A stretch of 6,648 nucleotides of DNA from JBBRHH01 sp038222915 (GTDB lineage Bacteria; Planctomycetota; Phycisphaerae; Tepidisphaerales; Tepidisphaeraceae). Below the pieces are notes generated by a model, which ran no database searches, had not been told where the DNA came from, and worked only from the letters and a program-made list of their open reading frames with translations. The position numbers and the translations under genes were made by a program. Where the stretch lies: contig JBBRHH010000351.1 of assembly GCA_038222915.1 (NCBI GenBank), positions 1 to 6,648 of the forward strand. The letters are read 5' to 3'. Positions 1-5,896 of the stretch are shown here, piece by piece; the stretch's first letter is position 1; every line of letters starts with the position of its first letter.

Positions 1-1217
1 TCGCCGAAGGGGACGAGGTGGATTTTATCGTAGCGCGTGCCGGAGAGGCGGCCGTTGCGATCAAAGAGGTAGGTGCTGTTTCGGCCCATGAAATGGGCGT
101 TGTGTTTGTCGTCGAAGACGATTTCCTTGTTCTGATCGCGCTCGACGTCGGTGAATTCGCCGCCGGTGATGAGGGCGACGTTGTGTTCGAGCAGAAGCTC
201 GCCTACCTGGTTGCGGGCGGCGTCCATCATCGCCAACCGTTCATCGCGGGCTTTGCCGGGCGGTGCGTCCAGCCACAGTTGATGCCACTCCTGGTTAAAC
301 TCCGGCATCATGGTTTCTGACCAGGCGACGAGATCGATGTTGGGATTGTTCGCGAGCGCGGCGCGGGTGTACTTCACATGAAAGGCGAGCAGATCCTCAC
401 GGCTTGCGCCTTTTGCACCGCTGTTGTCCTGGGGAAAGTTGGACTGGACAACCATGAGCGTTGGGCCGTCATACTGGGTGTTCTGGCTCATGCGGAAGAT
501 GCCATAGGCGATGGCCGCGACGAAGACTGATGCGAGGACGATGGTGGGGCGGACAAAGCCGGAGCGCGGAGCGGCCTTAAGGATCGCCAGGGCGATCAAG
601 GCGTTGACGAGCATGACGAAGAAGGAGACGCCGAATTGGCCGGAGAAATCGGCGATCTGGCAGAGGGCGAGGAAGGAGGTCTGGCTGTGGCCGAGGAAGA
701 GCCACGGGAGGCCGCCCCAGAGGATGTAGCCGCGGAGAAATTCGAGGGCGGTCCAGACGGCGGCGATCAGGAAAATAGCAGGGAGGATGGTGACGGGCTT
801 TGGCTGAGGGTTGGTGGGATTGGGGAGGAGCCCACAGCCTCGGATGATGAGTGCGGCATAGCCCCAGTAGGCCGCGATGTAGAGGAGGAGCGCGACGGTT
901 CCGGCCGGGGTGACCTTTAAGAGCCACCACATGTTTGCGAAGTAGAAGATGGTTCCGCCGAGCCAGCTCCAGAAAAAGACTACCTTTTTTGATCGGCATC
1001 CGCTTACGAGAATCAGCCACGGAACCAGCGCGATCCAGGCGAGATAAAACTGATTGAAGGGGGCGTACGCGAGGGAGAGGAGAACGACGGAGAGGAGCAA
1101 AAGCGCGGTTCGGCCGTACCAGCGCTGCGCGAAGGTGCGCGGGCCGTAGACCAGCGGCGCCGTTCGCGCCGCGTGCAGACGGCCATAGGGGACGACCGGT
1201 TGGTTCATGCCAGACAT
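1..1217 (-). CDS. lnt: Apolipoprotein N-acyltransferase, C-terminus cut off by the window edge
   Basis: Lnt is an inner-membrane enzyme that transfers an acyl chain from phospholipid to the N-terminal diacylglyceryl-cysteine of lipoproteins, the last step of lipoprotein maturation. I translated the minus strand by hand and found 405 residues with no stop. The first half is strongly hydrophobic, with several membrane segments (for example LLLLSVVLLSLAYAPF near residues 39-54), and has the family signature GGLPWLFLGHSQ around W172. After about residue 245 comes a nitrilase-like periplasmic domain. It contains WSETMMPE, with the probable catalytic Glu at residue 301, and YDKIHLVPFGE, with the probable catalytic Lys at 398. 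The catalytic Cys expected further on lies outside the window. E. coli Lnt is 512 aa, so roughly 100 residues are missing. The start is uncertain: ATG at 1217 (MSGMNQP) or the in-frame ATG at 1208; neither has a clear Shine-Dalgarno. The family call is secure. Confidence 0.93.
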   Translation of the reverse strand, partial: MSGMNQPVVPYGRLHAARTAPLVYGPRTFAQRWYGRTALLLLSVVLLSLAYAPFNQFYLAWIALVPWLILVSGCRSKKVVFFWSWLGGTIFYFANMWWLLKVTPAGTVALLLYIAAYWGYAALIIRGCGLLPNPTNPQPKPVTILPAIFLIAAVWTALEFLRGYILWGGLPWLFLGHSQTSFLALCQIADFSGQFGVSFFVMLVNALIALAILKAAPRSGFVRPTIVLASVFVAAIAYGIFRMSQNTQYDGPTLMVVQSNFPQDNSGAKGASREDLLAFHVKYTRAALANNPNIDLVAWSETMMPEFNQEWHQLWLDAPPGKARDERLAMMDAARNQVGELLLEHNVALITGGEFTDVERDQNKEIVFDDKHNAHFMGRNSTYLFDRNGRLSGTRYDKIHLVPFG

Positions 1218-1361
1218 GGTCGAGGCACTATTGTACGGCGTCAAGTTTCGGCGTGCCGCACTCGGCACCTGCGGGTGACCAGACCTTGGCCGGCCTCATG
1301 GCGTGGGGGCACGGTGACGAGGACGCCGACAGAATTATCCAGGGAAATGGTGTCAGGCGAG
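1218..1361. other. Intergenic gap with a small hairpin
   Basis: This gap separates the stop of copy B from the lnt start. It holds a perfect inverted repeat, GTGCCG at 1253-1258 and CGGCAC at 1263-1268, with a 4-base loop. No T-tract follows on the minus strand, so it is not a canonical intrinsic terminator for copy B. I see no convincing promoter for lnt. A TACAAT hexamer on the minus strand at 1230-1235 has no matching -35. No small gene is supported here. Confidence 0.4.
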
Positions 1362-3212
1362 TCAAATGCCATAGGTAATCTTGATGATCTTATCGGCGGA
1401 ATTGTTGGCGGCGTTGGAGTCGGTTGTGTCACTTTTTACAGATGCTGAATTGGTGGTCGACGAAAGGCCGCTGTCGTACACGAAATACGTAAGGTCGAGT
1501 TTGGCATTATGGCCGCTGACCAATTTGCCGATCGACCAGATTCCGGTTTGGTTGCTGTATGAACCCGTGTCGGGAGATGCCGACGAGAAGCTCAGGCCGG
1601 CGGGCTGGGCGTCAGTTGCGGCGACATTGAGTGCGTCGCTGGGCCCGTTGTTCGTGACAGTGACCGTAAAAGTGACGGTGCTGCCGTAGAGCCCATCTCG
1701 ATTTGCGACGTTGGTGATCGACAGGTCCGCCATAGGCGTCAGGGAAAGACTTTCGGTCGAGCTATTGTTAGCGGGATTGGTGTCGGTCACGGTGTTCGGC
1801 GCCGTCACCGTGGCGGTGTCGTCGAGTTTGCCGGTGGCATCGGCGGCGATGTCGGCCTTGACGGTGTAGGTGATGGTTGCGCCGGAGGGCAGGTCAACGC
1901 TCTCGTTGATGTCGCCGGTTCCGCTGTCGGTGAATTTCGCCCCGCTGGTGCCTGTCGCCACGGCCGTCCATGAATCGCTTGAAACGGCGTCGGGGAAGGT
2001 ATCGGCAACCGTTGCGCCTTTGACGTCGCTGGGGCCGTTGTTGGTGACGGCGATGGTGTAGGTGTATTGCGTGCCGGGGACGACGCCACTGGGGGGCGGC
2101 GGATCGTCGTCGCCGACGTTGTCGATGGCCAAGTCGGCCTTGGGCGGAAGCTGGATCGTCCGGGTGGTGGTGTTGTTGACGAGGTTGGTGTCAACAATGC
2201 CTCCGAGCGTGCCAACGACGGCGGTGTTGACGAGCGATCCCGCGGCCGCGGCATCTATCGTGCCGTTCAGGTTCATTCCCATGTCGTCCCCTGCCGCGAG
2301 ATCGAAACCGGACCAGACGTGGGTGGTTGAATTGTAGGTTCCGGTGGACGGTTCGAATTGCACGTCGACAAAACCGGCCGGGAGGGTGTCGACGAAACTG
2401 ATGCTGTGCAAAGTGAAGTTGCCGTTGTTCAGAACGGAAACTGGAATGGTGTATTCCGCGCCGGGGGTGGCAGAATCCAGGCTCACCGAATCGCCGGGGA
2501 CTGCGATAATATCTGTGTAGACATGAAGCACAGTCGCCGTGGACTTTGCGACGAAGTTTTGGCCGTGATTGTTGATGGTGACCGTGACCGGGAACGCGCT
2601 GGTGGAGGCGTAGATGTGAGAGCCGCCGACACGGAACTGGCCGGGTGAGCCGGCGATGGGTGTGATGGTGCCGGCGGATTTTGCGGCACCGTCGCCCCAG
2701 TCGATCTGGGCGGTAGCGCCCGGTGAATCGGGGAAGGGGTCGGTGAAAGTGGCGACGACGACTGGGTTGGCCTGGCCGCCGTTGATGGTGAACTTGGTAC
2801 CCTGAACGTTCAAGGCGGCGTCGGCGATGTTGGCTTTGGAATGGGCCGTGGTGGCGAAGCCGTTCTTGATGTGGATAAAGACATCGAGGTTGAATGAGCC
2901 GTGGGCGTCGTAGCGATGGCCGCCTGTGACGTTGAACTTCCCGCCGCCCAGAGCGACGATGGTGCCGCCGGTCGAATGGCTGCCGTTGCCCCAGTCGACG
3001 TCGGCGAAGAAACTGGCTGCACCGAGTTTTGTATCGCTGCAACTGAACGAGGCGATGACCGGGTTGATCGTCTGGCCTTCGGTGGCGGTGACGATCTTTG
3101 GGGCCGCGGATAGCGTCGCGGCGAAAAGGCGGCGGGGTTCAAGGGTTTCCGCGACCGCGCGCGATACATGTTTAGACTGCTTGCGGAAGCGGGCACTGGG
3201 GAAAAACTGCAT
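1362..3212 (-). CDS. Copy B: planctomycete secreted protein with LEPR leader, PKD-like and DUF11 repeats
   Basis: The predicted product is a 616-aa surface or secreted protein of unknown specific function. The N-terminus is basic and then carries LEPRRLF at residues 24-30, matching the leader motif of planctomycete extracellular proteins. Two PKD-like domains follow: about 38-128 with DVDWGNG at 71-77, and about 130-228 with DWGDG at 171-175. Then come three DUF11-like domains (TIGR01451 type) at about 235-355, 358-492 and 494-616. The last two have the NNGPSD signature at 391-396 and 521-526; the first lacks it and reads VLNNGNF. A Pro/Asp linker (DDDPPPP, 368-374) sits at the start of the second DUF11 unit. 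There is no lipobox, no C-terminal membrane anchor and no PEP-CTERM. I chose ATG 3212 because TAGGAG lies 8 bases upstream; an ATG at 3257 would add 15 residues but has no good ribosome site. Copy A next door is a clear paralog. Such repeats usually serve as extracellular beta-sandwich spacers or adhesion modules; that role is inferred. Confidence 0.88.
   Translation of the reverse strand: MQFFPSARFRKQSKHVSRAVAETLEPRRLFAATLSAAPKIVTATEGQTINPVIASFSCSDTKLGAASFFADVDWGNGSHSTGGTIVALGGGKFNVTGGHRYDAHGSFNLDVFIHIKNGFATTAHSKANIADAALNVQGTKFTINGGQANPVVVATFTDPFPDSPGATAQIDWGDGAAKSAGTITPIAGSPGQFRVGGSHIYASTSAFPVTVTINNHGQNFVAKSTATVLHVYTDIIAVPGDSVSLDSATPGAEYTIPVSVLNNGNFTLHSISFVDTLPAGFVDVQFEPSTGTYNSTTHVWSGFDLAAGDDMGMNLNGTIDAAAAGSLVNTAVVGTLGGIVDTNLVNNTTTRTIQLPPKADLAIDNVGDDDPPPPSGVVPGTQYTYTIAVTNNGPSDVKGATVADTFPDAVSSDSWTAVATGTSGAKFTDSGTGDINESVDLPSGATITYTVKADIAADATGKLDDTATVTAPNTVTDTNPANNSSTESLSLTPMADLSITNVANRDGLYGSTVTFTVTVTNNGPSDALNVAATDAQPAGLSFSSASPDTGSYSNQTGIWSIGKLVSGHNAKLDLTYFVYDSGLSSTTNSASVKSDTTDSNAANNSADKIIKITYGI
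1801..1981. repeat. Near-identical block in copy B (partner at 3785-3965)
   Basis: This stretch of the second DUF11 unit aligns without gaps to 3785-3965 in copy A at a constant offset of 1984. Counting by eye I find 11 mismatches in 181 positions, about 94% identity. Within it 40 bases are identical (1942-1981 against 3926-3965) and another 26 just before (1915-1940). Confidence 0.85.
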
Positions 3213-3220
3213 TTTCTGCT

Positions 3221-3226
3221 CTCCTA
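3221..3226 (-). promoter_or_regulatory. Ribosome binding site that sets the copy B start
   Basis: The minus strand reads TAGGAG here, 8 bases before ATG 3212. It favours this start over the in-frame ATG at 3257 and places the LEPR motif at residues 24-30. Confidence 0.7.
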
Positions 3227-3351
3227 AAGGCTCGGTAGGTGTGGAAAGAACAATCATCTCAAAATTAAGACTTCATCGCGAACCGTTGACCCGATACGGG
3301 GCGTCGGCATGCCTCATTTAACACTTGCCCGTGAGCCGACTCTTGTCGGCA
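3227..3351. other. Gap between the tandem paralogs, with a hairpin next to the copy A stop
   Basis: A perfect 6-bp inverted repeat, GCCGAC at 3335-3340 and GTCGGC at 3345-3350 with a 4-base loop, begins one base after the copy A stop on the minus strand. No T-run follows, so it may be a weak terminator, an mRNA 3'-end stabiliser or nothing. A smaller CCCG/CGGG stem lies at 3290-3300. I found no convincing promoter for copy B, which leaves read-through from copy A possible. Confidence 0.4.
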
Positions 3352-5223
3352 TCATGGGGGGATAGGTACCGTCACGCTGGCGCTGGCGGAATTATTGGAA
3401 GAAGTGGGGTCAGTTGTGTCGGTCGATCCCGTTGCTTTTTCCGTTTGTGTGCCACGGGCCGTGGCGACGACGTCGAGTGTGGCGCTGACACCCGACGCCA
3501 TATTGCCGATCGTCCATACTCCTAGTGCAGAGTCGTAGGTGCCCTGACTTGGCACTGAGGAGACGTAAATCAGGCCGCCCACGAAAAACTCATTAACCAG
3601 ACGAACGTTGACGGCATCGCTGGGCCCATCGTTTTTGACAACCTGCGTGAAGGAAACCTGCTGCCCGTAACCGGGCGAATTGTTGTTCACCATGTTGGTA
3701 ACCGACAGGTCTGCCAGTGGCGTGAGGGAGAGACTTTCGGTCGAGCTGTTGTTGGAGGGATCGGTGTCGATCACTGTGTTGGGCGCTGTCACGGTGGCGG
3801 TGTCGTCGAGCTTGCTGGTGGCGTCAGCGGCGATGTCGGCCATGACGGTGTAGGTGATGGTTGCGCCGGAGGGCAGGTCCACGCTTTCGTTGATGTCACC
3901 GGTTCCGCTGTCGGTGAATTTCGCGCCGCTGGTGCCTGTCGCCACGGCCGTCCATGAATCGCTTGCAATGCCGGCAGGAAGCATGTCGGCGACCTTTGCG
4001 CCAACGACATCAGCGGGGCCGTCGTTGGACACAGTAATGGTGTAGGTATGTTGGGTGCCGGGGACGACTGATTTGCCGGCGCCGGCGCCGCTACCGGCGC
4101 TGTCACCGACGCTGATCGTCAGGTCGGTCGTTGGCGTCGCGGGTAACTTGATGGTGCGGGTGGTTGTGTTGTTGGCGAGGTTGGTGTCGACGATGCCGCC
4201 GAGCGGCGCGACGACGGCAGTGTTCACCAGATCGGCGGTGGCGGCCGGGTCGATGGTGCCGCCGACGTTCATGCCGATGTCAGCACCTGGGGCGAGCGTG
4301 AAACCCGACCAGATGTGCGTGGTGGAATTGTAAGTTCCCGAGTCGGGCTTGAACGTCACGTTAAGGAGAGAGGGCGGAAGGGTGTCGACCAGGCTGATGC
4401 TGCTGAGGGTGAACTGGCCGTTGTTGAGCACTGAAATGGGAATGATGTAGGCATCGCCAGGCTTGGCCGAGTCGACTGAGACACTGTCGCCTGGGACGAC
4501 GGCCAGATCGGTGAGGACTTTCTGGACAGTAGCGGTGGATTTGGCGCTGAAGTTCTGCCCGTGGTTGGCAATGGTCACGGTGACGGGAAACGCGGCGGTG
4601 GAGAGGTAAATGTGAGCACCGCCAACGCGGAACTGACCGGGGGAGCCTGTGATGGGGGAGATTGTGCCTGCACTCTTGGCGGAGCCGTCACCCCAGTCGA
4701 TCTGGGCGGTTGCGCCCGGCGAATCAGGGAAGGGGTCGGTGAAAGTGGCCACGACCACCGGATTGGCTTGGCCGCCGTTGAGAGTGAATTTCGTACCCAG
4801 GACACTCAAAGCAGCGTCCGAGACTCTGGCGGTGGAATGTGCAGTGGTGGCGAATCCATTTTTGATGTGGATGAAGACTTCCAGCGCGTATTGGCCGTGG
4901 GCGTTGTATCGGTGAGCGGCGGTGACGTTGAACTTGCCGCCGCCGACCGCGACGATGGTGCCGGGCGGGGAATGAGAGCCGTTGCCCCAGTCGACATCCG
5001 CATAGAAGCTGGAAGCTGGCAGAGTCGTGTTGGTGCAGGTGAAGGAAGCGATGACTGAGTTGGTGGTTTGGCCTTCCGTCGCGGTCACGACCTTCGGTGT
5101 GACAGAGAGGGTCGGGGCGGCGGTGAGGAGCTGGCGGCTTTCAAGCAACTCAACCCAGAACGGCGTTGGATGGGGGTTGATCGTCCGACGTGCGCTGCGA
5201 CGAGTCGCGGGCAAGTCGCGCAT
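3352..5223 (-). CDS. Copy A: planctomycete secreted protein with LEPR-type leader, PKD-like and DUF11 repeats
   Basis: This 623-aa paralog of copy B has the same domain order. A basic N-terminus is followed by a leader variant, LESRQLL at residues 27-33. PKD-like domain 1 carries DVDWGNG at 76-82 and domain 2 carries DWGDG at 176-180. Three DUF11-like units follow, at about 240-362, 366-502 and 503-623. The second has NDGPAD at 400-405 and the third NDGPSD at 531-536; the first lacks the signature. The linker before the second unit is rich in Gly, Ala and Ser (GSGAGAG, 377-383) where copy B is Pro-rich. The protein ends VPIPP with no anchor or sorting signal that I recognise, and no lipobox. 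ATG 5223 is chosen because AAGGAG lies 5 bases upstream; an in-frame TTG at 5241 would lie upstream of that ribosome site and is unlikely. Export is inferred from the leader; the ligand or partner is unknown. Confidence 0.88.
   Translation of the reverse strand: MRDLPATRRSARRTINPHPTPFWVELLESRQLLTAAPTLSVTPKVVTATEGQTTNSVIASFTCTNTTLPASSFYADVDWGNGSHSPPGTIVAVGGGKFNVTAAHRYNAHGQYALEVFIHIKNGFATTAHSTARVSDAALSVLGTKFTLNGGQANPVVVATFTDPFPDSPGATAQIDWGDGSAKSAGTISPITGSPGQFRVGGAHIYLSTAAFPVTVTIANHGQNFSAKSTATVQKVLTDLAVVPGDSVSVDSAKPGDAYIIPISVLNNGQFTLSSISLVDTLPPSLLNVTFKPDSGTYNSTTHIWSGFTLAPGADIGMNVGGTIDPAATADLVNTAVVAPLGGIVDTNLANNTTTRTIKLPATPTTDLTISVGDSAGSGAGAGKSVVPGTQHTYTITVSNDGPADVVGAKVADMLPAGIASDSWTAVATGTSGAKFTDSGTGDINESVDLPSGATITYTVMADIAADATSKLDDTATVTAPNTVIDTDPSNNSSTESLSLTPLADLSVTNMVNNNSPGYGQQVSFTQVVKNDGPSDAVNVRLVNEFFVGGLIYVSSVPSQGTYDSALGVWTIGNMASGVSATLDVVATARGTQTEKATGSTDTTDPTSSNNSASASVTVPIPP
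3785..3965. repeat. Near-identical block in copy A (partner at 1801-1981)
   Basis: This is the copy A counterpart of the conserved block and encodes the second half of the second DUF11 unit (DNA for about residues 420-480). Its conservation is far higher than in the third DUF11 unit, where the proteins share only about 35-40% of residues by eye. Confidence 0.85.
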
Positions 5224-5228
5224 TTCTT

Positions 5229-5234
5229 CTCCTT
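5229..5234 (-). promoter_or_regulatory. Ribosome binding site that sets the copy A start
   Basis: The minus strand reads AAGGAG, followed by AAGAA and then ATG at 5223. The 5-base spacing is good and excludes the upstream TTG at 5241 as the main start. Confidence 0.78.
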
Positions 5235-5267
5235 GGTGCAAAATACAATGGACGCAATTACTCAGTT

Positions 5268-5296
5268 ACTATCGCAGTGTGCCGATAATATTGCAA
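5268..5296 (-). promoter_or_regulatory. Weak candidate promoter for copy A
   Basis: On the minus strand TTGCAA (5291-5296) is followed after 17 bases by GATAGT (5268-5273), which is preceded by TGC as in an extended -10. Each hexamer matches the sigma-70 consensus at 4 of 6 positions. Transcription would start near 5261, about 38 bases before the start codon. This is a consensus-based guess. Confidence 0.25.
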
Positions 5297-5309
5297 AGGC
5301 ATCGCCTTT
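5295..5309. other. Small inverted repeat in the divergent intergenic region
   Basis: AAAGGC (5295-5300) and GCCTTT (5304-5309) form a 6-bp stem with a 3-base loop. It overlaps the edge of the candidate -35 of copy A and lies upstream of the Fe-S carrier promoter. It could be an operator for the divergent pair, but its short length makes chance possible. Confidence 0.25.
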
Positions 5310-5339
5310 CGCCGAATGAATAGAAATGCCTGATGCCAC

Positions 5340-5369
5340 TTGAACGAGTGGGCATGCTGTGCGTATAAA
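5340..5369 (+). promoter_or_regulatory. Candidate sigma-70 promoter for the Fe-S carrier gene
   Basis: TTGAAC (5340-5345) and TATAAA (5364-5369, 5 of 6 to consensus) are separated by 18 bases. The predicted start near 5376 gives a leader of about 16 bases, just enough for the AAGGAG site at 5378. The geometry fits well; no iron-responsive operator is recognisable. Confidence 0.5.
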
Positions 5370-5377
5370 TAGGGACC

Positions 5378-5383
5378 AAGGAG
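5378..5383 (+). promoter_or_regulatory. Ribosome binding site of the Fe-S carrier gene
   Basis: AAGGAG lies 8 bases before ATG 5392. This rules out the upstream in-frame GTG at 5359, which precedes the site and also the predicted -10. Confidence 0.8.
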
Positions 5384-5391
5384 TTTTACAT

Positions 5392-5727
5392 ATGGCAATT
5401 TTGCTATCCGAAAAGGCCGCTGGCGAGATCAAAGGCATCATCAAGGAGCAGGGTCTCCCAGAAGATCAGACGCGTTTGCGCGTCGGCGTAAAGGGCGGCG
5501 GCTGCAGTGGTTTCAGTTATATGCTCGATCTGGTGGAAGAACCGCCAACCGAGCAGGATGAAGAGCTTGAGTCGAATGGTGTCAAGATTCTCGTTGATAT
5601 GAAGTCGCTCTTGTACCTTGACGGTACCGAGATCGACTTCAAGGACGAGATCATGGGCAAGGGTTTTGTGTTCAAAAACCCCAACGCCACGAGCAGCTGC
5701 GGGTGTGGGAGCAGTTTCTCCGCCTAA
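5392..5727 (+). CDS. A-type iron-sulfur cluster carrier (IscA/ErpA/HesB family)
   Basis: This 111-aa protein belongs to the A-type carriers, cytoplasmic proteins that bind a Fe-S cluster or iron and pass clusters from the scaffold to target apoproteins. Length and motifs are typical: VKGGGCSGFSY with Cys38, and near the C-terminus SSCGCGS with Cys103 and Cys105. This gives the C-X64-C-X-C arrangement of the family, so all three ligand cysteines are present. The start at ATG 5392 (MAILLSEKAA) is supported by AAGGAG 8 bases upstream. No isc, suf or nif genes adjoin it, so it appears to be a stand-alone copy with its own promoter and terminator. Whether it corresponds to IscA, ErpA or SufA cannot be decided from this sequence, so I give no symbol. 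It is transcribed divergently from the repeat-protein genes. Confidence 0.95.
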   Translation: MAILLSEKAAGEIKGIIKEQGLPEDQTRLRVGVKGGGCSGFSYMLDLVEEPPTEQDEELESNGVKILVDMKSLLYLDGTEIDFKDEIMGKGFVFKNPNATSSCGCGSSFSA

Positions 5728-5755
5728 GGGTTTTCCTTTTGAACGAAATTTCATC

Positions 5756-5790
5756 GCAGCCCGGTCATCTATTGGCCGGGCTGCTTTGCT
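5756..5790 (+). terminator. Likely intrinsic terminator of the Fe-S carrier gene
   Basis: GCAGCCCGG (5756-5764) and CCGGGCTGC (5776-5784) form a perfect 9-bp stem around an 11-base loop, which can tighten by a U-G and a C-G pair. The stem is followed by TTTGCT. It begins 29 bases after the stop. The T-run is short but the stem is strong. Confidence 0.7.
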
Positions 5791-5814
5791 CTCATCGCCG
5801 CCCGTCCGCCAGCG

Positions 5815-5842
5815 TTGACACACAATTCGCCCGGTCTATACT
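5815..5842 (+). promoter_or_regulatory. Near-consensus sigma-70 promoter for the M24 peptidase
   Basis: TTGACA (5815-5820, 6 of 6) and TATACT (5837-5842, 5 of 6) are separated by 16 bases. The predicted start is near 5848, giving a leader of about 49 bases before ATG 5897. It is the best promoter match in the window. Confidence 0.65.
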
Positions 5843-5873
5843 TCGCCACGCTTTCAGGACGCGAAAGGAATAT

Positions 5874-5893
5874 GCCGCCTCAGGCGGCTTTTT
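5874..5893 (+). terminator. Terminator-like hairpin in the leader of the M24 peptidase (possible attenuator)
   Basis: GCCGCC (5874-5879), a 3-base loop and GGCGGC (5883-5888) are followed directly by five Ts (5889-5893). This has the shape of a compact intrinsic terminator, yet it lies downstream of the best promoter and ends 3 bases before ATG 5897. If it terminates, most transcripts from that promoter would be about 45 bases long. Alternatively the hairpin may bring the upstream AAAGGA (5864-5869) close to the start codon: removing the 15-base hairpin leaves an effective spacing near 12 bases. Confidence 0.6.
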
Positions 5894-5896
5894 CAT

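Noticed and set aside
577..1020. A 147-residue Arg/Pro/His-rich frame on the minus strand inside the lnt region
   Set aside because: It is a shifted frame of lnt, whose own frame gives recognisable Lnt motifs without interruption.
1230..1244. TACAAT and TTGACG on the minus strand upstream of lnt as a promoter
   Set aside because: The two hexamers are only 3 bases apart, and neither has a partner at 16-18 bases, so they do not form a promoter.
1253..1268. Hairpin downstream of copy B as an intrinsic terminator
   Set aside because: The 6-bp stem is perfect, but no T-tract follows it on the minus strand.
1800..2340. Long open frames on the plus strand and in other minus frames across the two repeat genes
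   Set aside because: They are opposite or out of frame to the DUF11/PKD coding region, have low-complexity Ser/Thr/Pro/Arg or Val/Gly composition, and recur at matching places in both paralogs. They are by-products of GC-rich coding DNA.
1362..5223. The pair as a CRISPR-like, phage tail or retroelement repeat system
   Set aside because: The repeats are whole protein domains in frame. There are no short direct repeats with spacers, no reverse transcriptase and no integrase.
5404..5823. A 139-residue open frame on the minus strand over the Fe-S carrier
   Set aside because: It is the antisense shadow of the A-type carrier gene and crosses its terminator. It has no recognisable domain.
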